Assembly: GCF_003574315.2 (NCBI RefSeq)
Contig: NZ_AP025739.1
Location: 5,518,001-5,582,000 of the forward strand
Origin: Capsulimonas corticalis
GTDB taxonomy: Bacteria > Armatimonadota > Armatimonadia > Armatimonadales > Capsulimonadaceae
Length of the DNA: 64,000 bases
Direction of reading: 5' to 3'
Part shown: positions 44,614-52,904 of the stretch, piece by piece
Numbering within the stretch: position 1 is the first letter of the stretch
Layout of the letters: each line of letters starts with the position of its first letter
The notes under the pieces: generated by a model
Database searches by the model: none
What the model was told of the DNA's origin: nothing
The model's input: only the letters and a program-made list of their open reading frames with translations
Made by a program: the position numbers and the translations under genes

Positions 44614-45138
44614 ATGGTTATGAAAAGTCCTGATACATCCCACGAACCCGCTGTCCCGCCGCTGTCAGCGCTGACGGAGGCGCAGCTGCTCGAAGCCATG
44701 CACGCCGAGTTCGACCGTCTGAACGCCGAACACTTCGCGGGAGAGCTGATCCGTCCGACAGTCATCATCTCTCGCCGGAAGGCGTACGGCGGCTACTACC
44801 AGCCACAGCGCCACCGGATCGTGCTGAGCTGGCAGGCATATCGTGAGCATGGCTGGGAGGAAGCGCTCAACACGTTTCGGCACGAGGTGGCGCATATCAA
44901 GCACCCCAACCATTCGAAAGCGTTCTGGGAGCTTGCGAGCCAGCTCGGCGTCACCAAACGGTACGCCGCCTCCCCGCTCACTCCGCCGCGCACGCCCCAC
45001 CGCTACGTCTACGGCTGCCCCGTCTGCGGCCGCCGCGTCCACCGCAACCGCCGAATCCGCCAGGCGTCGTGCGGAGTTTGCGACAAGAATTACAACCCGA
45101 AGTTCGCCCTCAAACTGCTGAGCGACGATCAGCGATAA
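44614..45138 (+). CDS. SprT-family zinc metalloprotease
   Basis: 174 residues. SprT-like domain with RPTVIISRRKAYGGYYQPQRHRIVLSW and the zinc site RHEVAHIKHPNHSKAFWEL (HExxH plus third His), then a C-terminal zinc ribbon with two Cys pairs (YGCPVCGRRVHR, ASCGVCDKNY). Related to eukaryotic Spartan, which degrades DNA-protein crosslinks; bacterial roles are little known. An in-frame ATG at 44620 is an alternative start. Confidence 0.9.
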   Translation: MVMKSPDTSHEPAVPPLSALTEAQLLEAMHAEFDRLNAEHFAGELIRPTVIISRRKAYGGYYQPQRHRIVLSWQAYREHGWEEALNTFRHEVAHIKHPNHSKAFWELASQLGVTKRYAASPLTPPRTPHRYVYGCPVCGRRVHRNRRIRQASCGVCDKNYNPKFALKLLSDDQR

Positions 45139-45156
45139 GTGGCCATCCTACCTTGC

Positions 45157-46470
45157 CTAAAGCCCGATCGTCTCATAAACCAGTGAGGTGGGTGCGGGGG
45201 GCGTGTCTTCAATCGTGAAAGCCGCCTGGACGATAGGGGTGGCTTCGCGCAGGGAGATTTCGCTGTTGGAGTGCAGGGTGGCGATGACGTTGTCGGATTC
45301 GATCTGTTTTCCCACGGGATGGCGAATGAGCACGCCCGCCGTGGGATCGATCTCGTCCATTTTTTCTTTGCGTCCCGCGCCCAGCACCATGGCCGCCATG
45401 CCGATGGCGCTGGCGTCAATGCCGTGAATGTAGCCGGACTTCGCGGCGCGGACGTCGTATTTGAAGCGCGCCACTTGCTGTTTGACCGTGCGCAGTAGAT
45501 ATTCGGTGTCGCCGCCCTGCGCCGCGACAAGGCGGCAGAGTTTGTCGAACGCCGCTCCGGAAGCAATCAGCTCCTGCGCCAGCGCCTCGCCCTCCGCCTG
45601 GGTTTTGCAGCGGCCCGCGAGCATGAAGCCCAGCCCCGAAAGCGTGCGGACCAGGAAGTTCAGGTGGGGCTCAATCCAGGGATTGCCCTTCAAAAGCGCG
45701 ACGATTTCTTTGACTTCCACGCTGTTTCCGACATTGAAGCCGAGCGGAACGTTCATATCGGTGATGATCGCCACGACGCGGCGGCCTTCGGATTCGCCGA
45801 TGCGCACCATGAGCTCCGCGAGCGCCCGCGCGTCCTTGGCGGTCTTCATGAACGCGCCGCTGCCGACCTTAACGTCCAGCAGAATATTCGCGGCGCCGCC
45901 GGCAAGCTTTTTACTCATGATGCTGGACGCAACCAGGGGGAGAGATTCCACCGTGGCGGTGGCGTCGCGCAGCGCATAGAGAAGCCGATCGGCGGGGACG
46001 AGGGTGTCGGTCTGTCCGCAGATGCACGCGCCGACGCCCGCGACCTGGCGCATGATCTCGGGAATGGTGAGATTGGTGCGCATGCCGGGAATGGACTCCA
46101 GCTTATCCAGCGTTCCGCCCGTGCGTCCCAGGCCGCGACCGGACATCTTCGCCATCTGGACTCCGCCGGCGGCGAGGATGGGGACGACGGCCAGCGTGGT
46201 CTTGTCGCCCACCCCGCCCGTGCTGTGCTTATCCAGCGTCGGGCCGGCAAGACCGGAGAGATCCAGCGAGTCCCCCGACGCGACCATCGCCCGCGTGAGA
46301 GCGAATGTTTCGGGATCGGTCAGGCCGCGCCAGACCACAGCCATCAGCCAAGCGCTGATCTGATAATCGGGAACGCCGCCGCGAACATAGTTGCCGACGA
46401 GGAACTGGATCTCTTCGGCGGTGTGTTCCCCGCCGTTCCGCTTTTTCTCAATGAGATCGACGATACGCAT
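45157..46470 (-). CDS. pdp: Pyrimidine-nucleoside phosphorylase
   Basis: 437 residues. Family signature DKHSTGGVGDKTTLAVVPIL and SGRGLGRTGGTLDKLESIPG are intact, with KKLAGGAANILLDVKVGSGAF and a C-terminal domain ending RHPVGKQIESDNVIATLHSN. Splits uridine, thymidine and deoxyuridine with phosphate. Could be DeoA (thymidine phosphorylase) or Pdp; length and sequence favour Pdp. Divergent from the amidohydrolase gene with 42 bases between starts. Fits the nucleoside importer at 26-30 kb as salvage pathway. Confidence 0.92.
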   Translation of the reverse strand: MRIVDLIEKKRNGGEHTAEEIQFLVGNYVRGGVPDYQISAWLMAVVWRGLTDPETFALTRAMVASGDSLDLSGLAGPTLDKHSTGGVGDKTTLAVVPILAAGGVQMAKMSGRGLGRTGGTLDKLESIPGMRTNLTIPEIMRQVAGVGACICGQTDTLVPADRLLYALRDATATVESLPLVASSIMSKKLAGGAANILLDVKVGSGAFMKTAKDARALAELMVRIGESEGRRVVAIITDMNVPLGFNVGNSVEVKEIVALLKGNPWIEPHLNFLVRTLSGLGFMLAGRCKTQAEGEALAQELIASGAAFDKLCRLVAAQGGDTEYLLRTVKQQVARFKYDVRAAKSGYIHGIDASAIGMAAMVLGAGRKEKMDEIDPTAGVLIRHPVGKQIESDNVIATLHSNSEISLREATPIVQAAFTIEDTPPAPTSLVYETIGL

Positions 46471-46499
46471 TCTTTAGTATTCCTGATGAATTGATGGGG

Positions 46500-46505
46500 T
46501 ATAGT
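46500..46505 (+). promoter_or_regulatory. TATAGT box directly before a GTG start
   Basis: Ends seven bases before the GTG at 46513; transcription would start at the codon itself. No ribosome-binding sequence is present. Confidence 0.45.
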
Positions 46506-46512
46506 AGCTCTT

Positions 46513-47424
46513 GTGATAATCGACTTCCACTGCCATATTACGACTCCCGGCAGCAAACTCCCCGATCCTGACGGGCCATATTACCGGTCCATCGGGCCTT
46601 TGACCCCGGCCGCGAAGATGGTGGCGTCCTGGACGCAGGACGCCGTGGATTCGATGGCGGAACGGTGGCGCACCGCCGGCGCGCTCAAAACCTACCGAAA
46701 TATGGGACCGATCATCTACACGGAGATGAGCCGGCGGATGATCAGTACGGACGCCTCGTCGCTCCTGGGCGAAATGGCCGGCAACGGCGTCTCCAAATCG
46801 ATCGTGGTGGCGATGGATCCGTTCGTCCCCACCGAAGAGATCCTACAAGCCTGCGCGCTCGTGCACGGTCTGCTCATCCCCTTCGGCTCGGTGGACAACA
46901 GCCGGCCGGACTACCTGGACCGGTTCGCCCATCTTCTCGAACAGCCAATCGCGGGGATCAAGTTCCACAGCGACCTTCAAGAACTGCCGATCGATTCTCC
47001 GAAGCTGTTCGCCATGATGGCGCAGCTTGACGCGTCGCCGCGCCGTTCGCTGCCGGTTTACCTGCACACGGGCAACTTCCCAATTTACCGTCCCTCGGAC
47101 ACGCCCTGGGAAAAGGCGCTCCCGAAACTGCTGGACAAATTCCCAAACATCACGTTTGTCTGCGGCCATTCCGGCTGGGACGCGCCCCGCGCCGCTCTGC
47201 GCGCCGCCCTCAACCACCCGAACCTTTATCTGGAGACCAGCTGGCAGCCGCCCCGACTGATCCGCCGCCTGTGCGACAAACTCGGCCCGGAACGCCTCCT
47301 GCTTGGCTCCGACTTCCCGCTCTTCTCCCAGGCCCGCGCCATCAAAAACGCCCGCACCGCCCTCACCGACGCCGAATTCGCGATCGTGAGCTGCGACAAC
47401 GCCATGCGGCTGCTGCGGCTGTAG
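46513..47424 (+). CDS. Amidohydrolase family protein (PF04909 type)
   Basis: 303 residues from a GTG. TIM-barrel metal hydrolase landmarks: MIIDFHCHI (HxH), IAGIKFHSDLQELP, VYLHTGNF, FVCGHSGWDAPRAA and LLGSDFPLF (final Asp ligand). Members include decarboxylases and lactone hydrolases; the reaction cannot be assigned. Cytosolic. It is followed by its own terminator and then by a repeat element. Confidence 0.85.
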   Translation: MIIDFHCHITTPGSKLPDPDGPYYRSIGPLTPAAKMVASWTQDAVDSMAERWRTAGALKTYRNMGPIIYTEMSRRMISTDASSLLGEMAGNGVSKSIVVAMDPFVPTEEILQACALVHGLLIPFGSVDNSRPDYLDRFAHLLEQPIAGIKFHSDLQELPIDSPKLFAMMAQLDASPRRSLPVYLHTGNFPIYRPSDTPWEKALPKLLDKFPNITFVCGHSGWDAPRAALRAALNHPNLYLETSWQPPRLIRRLCDKLGPERLLLGSDFPLFSQARAIKNARTALTDAEFAIVSCDNAMRLLRL

Positions 47425-47484
47425 GAATGGCCCTCATCCCCAGCCCCTTCTCCCAGTTTTGGGAGAAGGGGAGCCAGAGTAAGA

Positions 47485-47521
47485 CTCCCCCTGTAGGAGC
47501 CCTCACAGGGGGAGGTTTTTT
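47485..47521 (+). terminator. Rho-independent terminator of the amidohydrolase gene
   Basis: CTCCCCCTGT (47485-47494) pairs with ACAGGGGGAG (47505-47514), followed by G and six T. Confidence 0.8.
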
Positions 47522-47525
47522 CCGC

Positions 47526-47746
47526 CTCGGCAATAAATTACGAGGTTCGCTCTGACCCCGCATTGAAATACGGGGCTGGGGGCGCTTCGCGCCGACCGTC
47601 CGTCCCGGACGGAAGAGAGTATTCGCAGGCGTTTCTTAATTCTTCCGTTCGGTACGGTGGGCGCCCTTTGGGCACTGGTTGCGAAGCAACCTCCAGCCCC
47701 GTATTTCAATGCGGGGTCAGAGCGAACCTCGTAATTTATTGCCGAG
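47526..47746. repeat. 54-bp perfect inverted repeat with 113-bp spacer (MITE-like)
   Basis: Left arm 47526-47579, right arm 47693-47746, identical without a mismatch when inverted (begins CTCGGCAATAAATTACGAGG). The spacer is itself partly self-complementary (ACCGTCC...GGACGGAAG against CTTCCGTTCGGTACGGT). It encodes no protein. Size and perfect arms suggest a miniature inverted-repeat element or a very large hairpin. Confidence 0.85.
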
Positions 47747-47897
47747 TCCTTAATGCGAAGCGCCCCCAGCCGGGTAATTTATTGCCCGGTACGCAAAAAA
47801 CCTACCCTTGTGAGCTGTGGGGGCCGGGGGGCATCCTAACCCTCTCCTAGAATTGGGAGAGGGCGGCGCGAAGGGCTGGGCGAGGGCCATCCCATCC

Positions 47898-48653
47898 TCA
47901 TACAATCCCCCCATTCACCCGAATCGCCTGCGCGGTCACGAACCCTGACAGATCGCTGCATAAGAAAAGCACGACGCCGGCGACGTCGTCCGGTTTGCCG
48001 GTTCGGCGCAGGGCGGTGCTGGCCGCGACGCGCTGCTTGGTCTCTTCGCTCGGCGTTTTGCCGGAGAATGCGGTCTCCGTGAAGCCGGGCGAAACGACGT
48101 TGGCGCGAATTCCCTGCGGACCGACTTCCTGCGCGAGCGACTGCGTGAAAAGGATCAGGCCGGCTTTCGATGCGCCGTAGAGCGCGGTTCCGCGCAGACC
48201 TTCATGTCCCGCTCCGCTGGCAATAGAGACAATTGATCCGCCGCTAGGCATGAGCGGCGTGACCAGGCGAGTGAGCAGAACGGCGCTCGTGAGATTGGTG
48301 TCGATCAGATGCTTCCAATCGTCCACGGATGTTTCGTTCCATGCGCCGCGCGACCCGATTCCCGCACTCAGGATGAGCAAGTCCACACGATTGTTCATTA
48401 TATCGCGGATTGGTCCGGATAAAGCGGCGATCTCGGATTCTTTTGAAATATCGCAGACAATATTCGCGTGCGCTGCATCCGGTCCAGCCCATTGCCGCAC
48501 GGAGAGCGACTCGTCGGCGGCGGCCCGATCGGAACGATAAAGCGCGAGCGTAGACGCGCCCGCCGAAGCCAGAGTCTGCGAGATGGCGCGGCCGATCCCG
48601 CGCGTGCCGCCGGTGATGAGGGCGTTTTTGCCGGACAGGTCGATCGGTAACAT
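47898..48653 (-). CDS. SDR family oxidoreductase
   Basis: 251 residues from the ATG at 48653 with GGAGG upstream; the longer frame runs into the phosphofructokinase gene and is rejected. Classical short-chain dehydrogenase: ALITGGTRGIGRAISQTLA (TGxxxGIG), ILSAGIGSRG (NAG-type), SIVSIASGAG, YGASKAG (catalytic Tyr-x3-Lys) and C-terminal RVNGGIV. Resembles FabG-like 3-oxoacyl reductases but substrate is open. Convergent with the amidohydrolase gene; downstream of the PFK terminator. Confidence 0.92.
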   Translation of the reverse strand: MLPIDLSGKNALITGGTRGIGRAISQTLASAGASTLALYRSDRAAADESLSVRQWAGPDAAHANIVCDISKESEIAALSGPIRDIMNNRVDLLILSAGIGSRGAWNETSVDDWKHLIDTNLTSAVLLTRLVTPLMPSGGSIVSIASGAGHEGLRGTALYGASKAGLILFTQSLAQEVGPQGIRANVVSPGFTETAFSGKTPSEETKQRVAASTALRRTGKPDDVAGVVLFLCSDLSGFVTAQAIRVNGGIV

Positions 48654-48680
48654 GGCGTGATCCTCCGAGAACGATCGTGA

Positions 48681-48719
48681 CAAAAAATCAGCGCCCCGGC
48701 GGATGGCCGGAGCGCTGAT
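48681..48719 (-). terminator. Rho-independent terminator of the PFK gene
   Basis: Minus strand: ATCAGCGCTCCGGC pairs with GCCGGGGCGCTGAT (one wobble), followed directly by a six-T run. Confidence 0.88.
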
Positions 48720-48729
48720 CGGTGTGACG

Positions 48730-49770
48730 TTACTTGTTGAACGTGGTGACGAAGGTGTCGTAGAGGTCCTGCGGAACCAGCTTCCACTGCTTGACGGCTT
48801 CCTGGATCGGAACCGCCAGGATCTCCGTACCCTGGAGCGCAACCATCTTGCCGAAGTCGCCCTTGTGGACGAGCTCGGCGGCGTGGATGCCGACCCGGGT
48901 GCCGAGGATGCGGTCGAACAGCGTCGGCGAGCCGCCGCGGACCGTGTGGCCGAGAACGACGTCGCGCGTCGGGAATCCGGTGCGCTTCTCGATCTCTTTC
49001 GCGATGGCCGGTCCAATGCCGACATCGCCCAGCTGGTGGTGGCCGAAGGCGTCCAGCTCGACGTTATCACCCTTTTGCGCGCCCGGGATCTCAACGCCTT
49101 CGCTGACGACGACGATTCCCCAGGTCTTGCCGCGCGCGTAGTTCTTCTTCAACTGCTCGCACATCGCTTCGATATCGACGGCGACTTCCGGAAGCAGAAC
49201 CCAGTCGGCCGCGCCGGCGACGCCGGACCAGAGCGCCATCCAGCCCGCATGCCGTCCCATCACTTCGACCACGATGACGCGGTCGTGCGATTTGGCGGTG
49301 TCGCGCAGACGGTCAATCGAGTCCAGCGCCACCGAGGCGGCGGAGTCGAAGCCGAACGTGTAGTCGGTCTTGTCGAGGTCATTGTCCATCGTCTTCGGCA
49401 CGCCGACCGTGGGGACGTTGTGCAGCGTGTAGAGCTTGGAGGCGACGCCGAGGGTGTCCTCGCCGCCGAGCGCCACCAGAGCGTCCAGTTCGAACTTCTT
49501 GATGTTCGCCAGGACCGCCTCTAGCTGCGCTTCCTTGCCCGGAGCGAACGGGTTCGTGCGCGACGAGCGCAGGATGGTGCCGCCCTGATCGATGATGCCC
49601 TCGACTCGCTCAAGGGTGAGCGGCTCGGTATTGCCTTCCACAAGGCCTTTCCAGCCCTGGGTGAAGCCGATCACTTCGTCGCCGTAGTCCAGCAGGCGGA
49701 GCACCGCGCCGCGTATCGCCGGGTTCAAACCCGGGCAGTCCCCACCACCGGTGAGCATTCCGATCTTCAT
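48730..49770 (-). CDS. pfp: Phosphofructokinase, signatures of the PPi-dependent type
   Basis: 346 residues. PFK fold with MKIGMLTGGGDCPGLNPAIR at the start. At the phosphoryl-donor site it reads GGEDT (102-106) and VPKTMDNDLD (124-133): the second acidic residue replaces Gly104 of the E. coli ATP enzyme and Lys126 replaces Gly124, the pattern of PPi-using PFKs (ATP types have GGDGS and GTIDND). Family members with this pattern phosphorylate fructose 6-phosphate or sedoheptulose 7-phosphate using PPi. Donor preference is inferred. Follows hpf by 39 bases. Confidence 0.88.
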   Translation of the reverse strand: MKIGMLTGGGDCPGLNPAIRGAVLRLLDYGDEVIGFTQGWKGLVEGNTEPLTLERVEGIIDQGGTILRSSRTNPFAPGKEAQLEAVLANIKKFELDALVALGGEDTLGVASKLYTLHNVPTVGVPKTMDNDLDKTDYTFGFDSAASVALDSIDRLRDTAKSHDRVIVVEVMGRHAGWMALWSGVAGAADWVLLPEVAVDIEAMCEQLKKNYARGKTWGIVVVSEGVEIPGAQKGDNVELDAFGHHQLGDVGIGPAIAKEIEKRTGFPTRDVVLGHTVRGGSPTLFDRILGTRVGIHAAELVHKGDFGKMVALQGTEILAVPIQEAVKQWKLVPQDLYDTFVTTFNK

Positions 49771-49809
49771 AACCTCTACTAATCTCCTTCGCGAACTGAA
49801 TGATACTTG

Positions 49810-50388
49810 CTAGATTTTTGGTGTGACAAGCCCGTAATTGCCGTCACGACGCCGGTAAACGACCTGCGTCATATGGGTGTCGGAATCGAGATAAACATAC
49901 CAATCGTGGCCGACCAGCTCCAGCATCTGGACAGCGTCGTCGATGCCCATCGGCTTCATGGTGACAGCCTTGGTGCGCACGATTCGCGGCGTATTGTCCG
50001 GCTCGTCCTCGGTCTCAGCCGGCAGGATGCCGTCAATGCCGACGCCGTTCGAGGCGGGGGTGTTGCGCAGGCTTTCCTGATGATTTCGCAGGTGAGTATG
50101 TTTGGCCTTGAACTTCTTGACGCGCTGTTCCAGCTTGTCCACGCATCGGTCCAGCGACGCGTACATGTCTTCGGTGCGCTCTTCGCCGCGCAGCAGCAGT
50201 CCATCGCCCTCAAGGGTTACTTCGACGCGATGCTCGCCGCCTTCGATACTCTCGATGACGCGCGCTTCGCGGATGTTGCCGAAGTATTTCTCAAGCCGCT
50301 GCAGCCGCTGTTCGGCATGCTCGCGCAGCCCGTCCGTAACCTTAAGATGCTTCCCCTTGACATGAACTTGAATGGCCATTTTACTCAT
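49810..50388 (-). CDS. hpf: Ribosome hibernation promoting factor, long form
   Basis: 192 residues. N-terminal S30AE/YfiA domain (IQVHVKGKHLKVTDGLREHA, EVTLEGDGLLLRGEER, DMYASLDRCVDKLEQRVKKF) plus linker and the C-terminal dimerisation domain of long HPF (RIVRTKAVTMKPMGIDDAVQ, GHDWYVYLDSDT). Forms inactive 100S ribosome dimers in stationary phase. It counteracts the same hibernation state that HflX, also encoded here, can reverse. Part of the PIN-IspDF-HPF-PFK run. Confidence 0.95.
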   Translation of the reverse strand: MSKMAIQVHVKGKHLKVTDGLREHAEQRLQRLEKYFGNIREARVIESIEGGEHRVEVTLEGDGLLLRGEERTEDMYASLDRCVDKLEQRVKKFKAKHTHLRNHQESLRNTPASNGVGIDGILPAETEDEPDNTPRIVRTKAVTMKPMGIDDAVQMLELVGHDWYVYLDSDTHMTQVVYRRRDGNYGLVTPKI

Positions 50389-50426
50389 TCCTTCCTTGTT
50401 GTGCGGAGCGGAGCGTTACGCCGTGT

Positions 50427-51605
50427 TCAGTCGCCTTGACAAAGGCAGGCGACTGCTTGGGCCGCAATGCCCAACCCCTGCCCAAGCGATCCCAAACCTT
50501 CGTTTGTCGTCGCTTTGATCCCCAGACAGCTTGGCTCTATTTCAAGCAGCTGTACGATATTATTCCGCATTTGCGCGGTATATGGGCCAATCTTTGGCGC
50601 TTCCGCCACGATGGTCGCATCTACATTTTGTACCCGCCAGCCTAGCTCTCTCACACGTCGAAAAACTTCGGCGAGCAGCGTCATGCTGTCGGCGCCGGCG
50701 TAGGCGGGATCGGTGTTTGGGAAGAGATGGCCGATGTCCGGCAGTCCGGCGGCCCCGAGGAGCGAGTCGCAGATCGCATGCAGCAAAACGTCGGCGTCCG
50801 AATGACCATCGAGCCCCCGACCGTCAGTGGTCGGGATCTCCACGCCGCCTAAAACCAGGCGCCGGCCAAACTCTAATCGATGAATATCGTACCCAAAACC
50901 GACGCGCATCTGCGCGCCGCTTCGCGCGGGACGCAGGAGCGCCTCCGCGACCGCGGCGTCCTCGGCGCGGGTGATTTTCAAATTTGTGGATGAGCCTTCC
51001 ACCAGATGCACGGGAATCCCCAGTCTTTCCACGAGCGAGGCTTCGTCCGTTCCCAAAAAGTTCGCCTTCCAGGCGGAGGCGTGCGCTTCGCGCAGCAGCC
51101 CCAGCGGGAAGACTTGCGGTGTCTGCACCGCCCATAATCTCTCGCGATCGATATTGCGCTCGACGGTTTGATCCGGAGCCGCGAGCTTCAATGTATCCAC
51201 GACAGGAATAGCCGCGACAGCGTTTCCATTGCGACGCTGGCCTTCAATACAGCGATCGATGATCGCATCGGAGACTAAGGGCCGCGCTCCGTCGTGCACA
51301 AAGACAATATCATCGTCGGCGCCGTCAAGCGCCGTCAAACCAAGGCGCACTGACTCCTGCCGGGTTGCGCCGCCGCGAACGACATGCGCTTCGGGGGCGA
51401 TCGCCTTCACAATCTCTCGGCAGCGGGAAAGATCATCCTCCCCCGTCACCACAACGATCGAGGCGAACTCCGATCGCCTCCGAAACGCATCCACCGTCAT
51501 CTCCAGCATGGGCCGGCCGGAAAGCGACGCGAAGACCTTATTTCCGTTAGTACTGAATCTTGCGCCGAGGCCCGCTGCGGGGATAACCGCGTGCATTTTG
51601 GTCAT
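50427..51605 (-). CDS. ispDF: Bifunctional IspD/IspF enzyme of the MEP pathway
   Basis: 392 residues from the ATG at 51605 (GAGGAAG upstream; in-frame ATGs at 51629 and 51596 also exist). Residues 1-230 are IspD (HAVIPAAGLGARFST, VFVHDGARPLVSD, TPQVFPLGLL), residues 235-392 are IspF (RVGFGYDIHRLEFG, DGHSDADVLLHAICDSLLG with zinc-binding Asp/His, KATTNEGLGSLGQGLGIAAQ). The fusion performs the third and fifth MEP steps toward isoprenoids. It overlaps the PIN-TRAM gene by 59 bases; yacL-ispD-ispF is also the Bacillus order. Confidence 0.95.
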   Translation of the reverse strand: MTKMHAVIPAAGLGARFSTNGNKVFASLSGRPMLEMTVDAFRRRSEFASIVVVTGEDDLSRCREIVKAIAPEAHVVRGGATRQESVRLGLTALDGADDDIVFVHDGARPLVSDAIIDRCIEGQRRNGNAVAAIPVVDTLKLAAPDQTVERNIDRERLWAVQTPQVFPLGLLREAHASAWKANFLGTDEASLVERLGIPVHLVEGSSTNLKITRAEDAAVAEALLRPARSGAQMRVGFGYDIHRLEFGRRLVLGGVEIPTTDGRGLDGHSDADVLLHAICDSLLGAAGLPDIGHLFPNTDPAYAGADSMTLLAEVFRRVRELGWRVQNVDATIVAEAPKIGPYTAQMRNNIVQLLEIEPSCLGIKATTNEGLGSLGQGLGIAAQAVACLCQGD

Positions 51606-52767
51606 ACGAATCGTCTTCCTCGTCGCCATGAGAGTTGCGGATCGAGGCGAAGATCATCTTGCCGGCGACCGTCTGGAGCACGCTGCTCGTGACGACGTCC
51701 AGCGTCTCGCCGATGCGGCGACGCGCGCCTTCCACGACGATCATGGTGCCGTCGTCGAGGTATGCGACGCCCTGGTTCATCTCCTTGCCTTCCTTGATGA
51801 TGGTGACGGTCATTTCCTCACCAGGAAGGACAACGGGCTTGAGCGCGTTCGCCAGCTCGTTGATGTTGAGAACCGTAACGCCCTGCAGTTCGGCGACTTT
51901 GTTCAGGTTGAAGTCGTTGGTGACGATGCAGCCGTCGAGCTGCTTCGCCAGCTTCACGAGCTTGGCGTCGACTTCGTCCCGATCGTTCGGATCGGTGTTG
52001 TCGTACGTGCGGACCAGCATCTTCAGCTCGGTGCGCATCTGGTTGAGAATATCCAGTCCGCGCCGGCCGCGCGCGCGCTTCAGGCTGTCGGCCGAGTCGG
52101 CGATGTGCTGGAGCTCATCCAGGACGAAGCCCGGAACGTAGATGGGACCTTCGAGGAAACCGGCGCGGCAGATGTCCGCCACGCGGCCGTCGATGATCAC
52201 ATTCGTATCCAGGATCTTGCAGCGCTCCGGCGTCACTTCCACCGGCTCCGCCGTCTGTCCGCCGCCGCCCGGCAGGAAGAAGCGGATATCGTCCTTCATG
52301 CTGGTCATTGTGACCACGCCCAGATAAACCAGGGCGATCGCCACCAGCACGGTCAGGCCGATGCCGATGCTCTTGATGGAAAGCAGAATGGGAGACAGGA
52401 GAACCGTCAGGAGCAGACCGAGCGTGACGCCCAGGAACGTCGCCACCTTCTCGTTCGGGCTCATCTCTTTGAGCTGATCGCCCGTTTTGACCAGTTTGTT
52501 GAAAGCGCCGGTCGCGACGAGGAAGCTGAAGAGCAAGCCGAGAAGCGTGAAGGCGATATACGCCGTCGTGCTTCCGCTGGGGCTGTTCAGAATATCCTGA
52601 TACGAAGAGAGAAAGGCGTTGCCGCGAATGGCTCTCGGATCGAGATGCGTCACGGAGCCGACCACCGCCCCGCCGATCTGATAACCGGAGTATCCTCCGA
52701 GGAGCATCAGAACGCCGACGAACGTGATCCGCCAAAATTTCAAAGCAGAGTTGTTTTCACCAGTCAA
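51547..52767 (-). CDS. PIN-TRAM membrane protein (YacL family)
   Basis: About 406 residues. The start is uncertain: no ATG fits before residue 30; TTG at 52767 has GGGG nine bases upstream and is preferred over TTG at 52782. Four membrane segments (through about residue 165) are followed by a PIN nuclease domain (KILDTNVIIDGRVADI, VLDELQHIADS, IVTNDFNLNKVA) and a TRAM domain (KEMNQGVAYLDDGTMIVVEGA). Acidic PIN residues are intact, so an RNase role at the membrane is likely. First gene of the ispDF run. Confidence 0.92.
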   Translation of the reverse strand: MTGENNSALKFWRITFVGVLMLLGGYSGYQIGGAVVGSVTHLDPRAIRGNAFLSSYQDILNSPSGSTTAYIAFTLLGLLFSFLVATGAFNKLVKTGDQLKEMSPNEKVATFLGVTLGLLLTVLLSPILLSIKSIGIGLTVLVAIALVYLGVVTMTSMKDDIRFFLPGGGGQTAEPVEVTPERCKILDTNVIIDGRVADICRAGFLEGPIYVPGFVLDELQHIADSADSLKRARGRRGLDILNQMRTELKMLVRTYDNTDPNDRDEVDAKLVKLAKQLDGCIVTNDFNLNKVAELQGVTVLNINELANALKPVVLPGEEMTVTIIKEGKEMNQGVAYLDDGTMIVVEGARRRIGETLDVVTSSVLQTVAGKMIFASIRNSHGDEEDDSYDQNARGYPRSGPRRKIQY

Positions 52768-52868
52768 AATACTACACCCCAAGTTTCAATACGTCGTACG
52801 GCGAGTATTCGTTCGCGAAGGAGGGGAATCCTGCGTGGATTACACACGCGTGAAAAAGGGGTTTCCGA

Positions 52869-52897
52869 GGCTCCTTCTCCGACATGGAGAAGGAGCC
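52869..52897 (-). terminator. Hairpin after atpC
   Basis: GGCTCCTTCTCC (52869-52880) and GGAGAAGGAGCC (52886-52897) form a perfect 12-bp stem; on the minus strand CCCCTTTTTC follows some ten bases later. Ends the atpGDC unit. Confidence 0.6.
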
Positions 52898-52904
52898 ATG
52901 GATT

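Larger units (their letters stand above)
47426..47893. repeat. Nested palindromic repeat element filling the intergenic region
   Basis: The whole 470-base gap between convergent genes is built of mirrored blocks. Outer: ATGGCCCTCATCCCCAGCC and CTTCTCCCAGTTTTGGGAGAAG at the left face GGGAGAGGG...GGGCTGGGCGAGGGCCAT at the right. Middle: the terminator block and GGTTTTTT are partly mirrored by AAAAAACC near 47796. Inner: a perfect 54-bp inverted repeat. The motif GTAATTTATTGCC occurs three times (one inverted). No gene is present; short readings starting MKYGAGG on both strands merely reflect the symmetry. Confidence 0.75.

Noticed and set aside
47503-47850. Two short proteins starting MKYGAGG on opposite strands
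   Set aside because: They arise only from the symmetry of the 54-bp inverted repeat.
47898-49094. 398-residue extended reading of the SDR gene
   Set aside because: The first 147 residues are Ser/Arg-rich out-of-frame sequence over the PFK gene; the SDR fold starts at the ATG with GGAGG at 48653 and a terminator separates the two.
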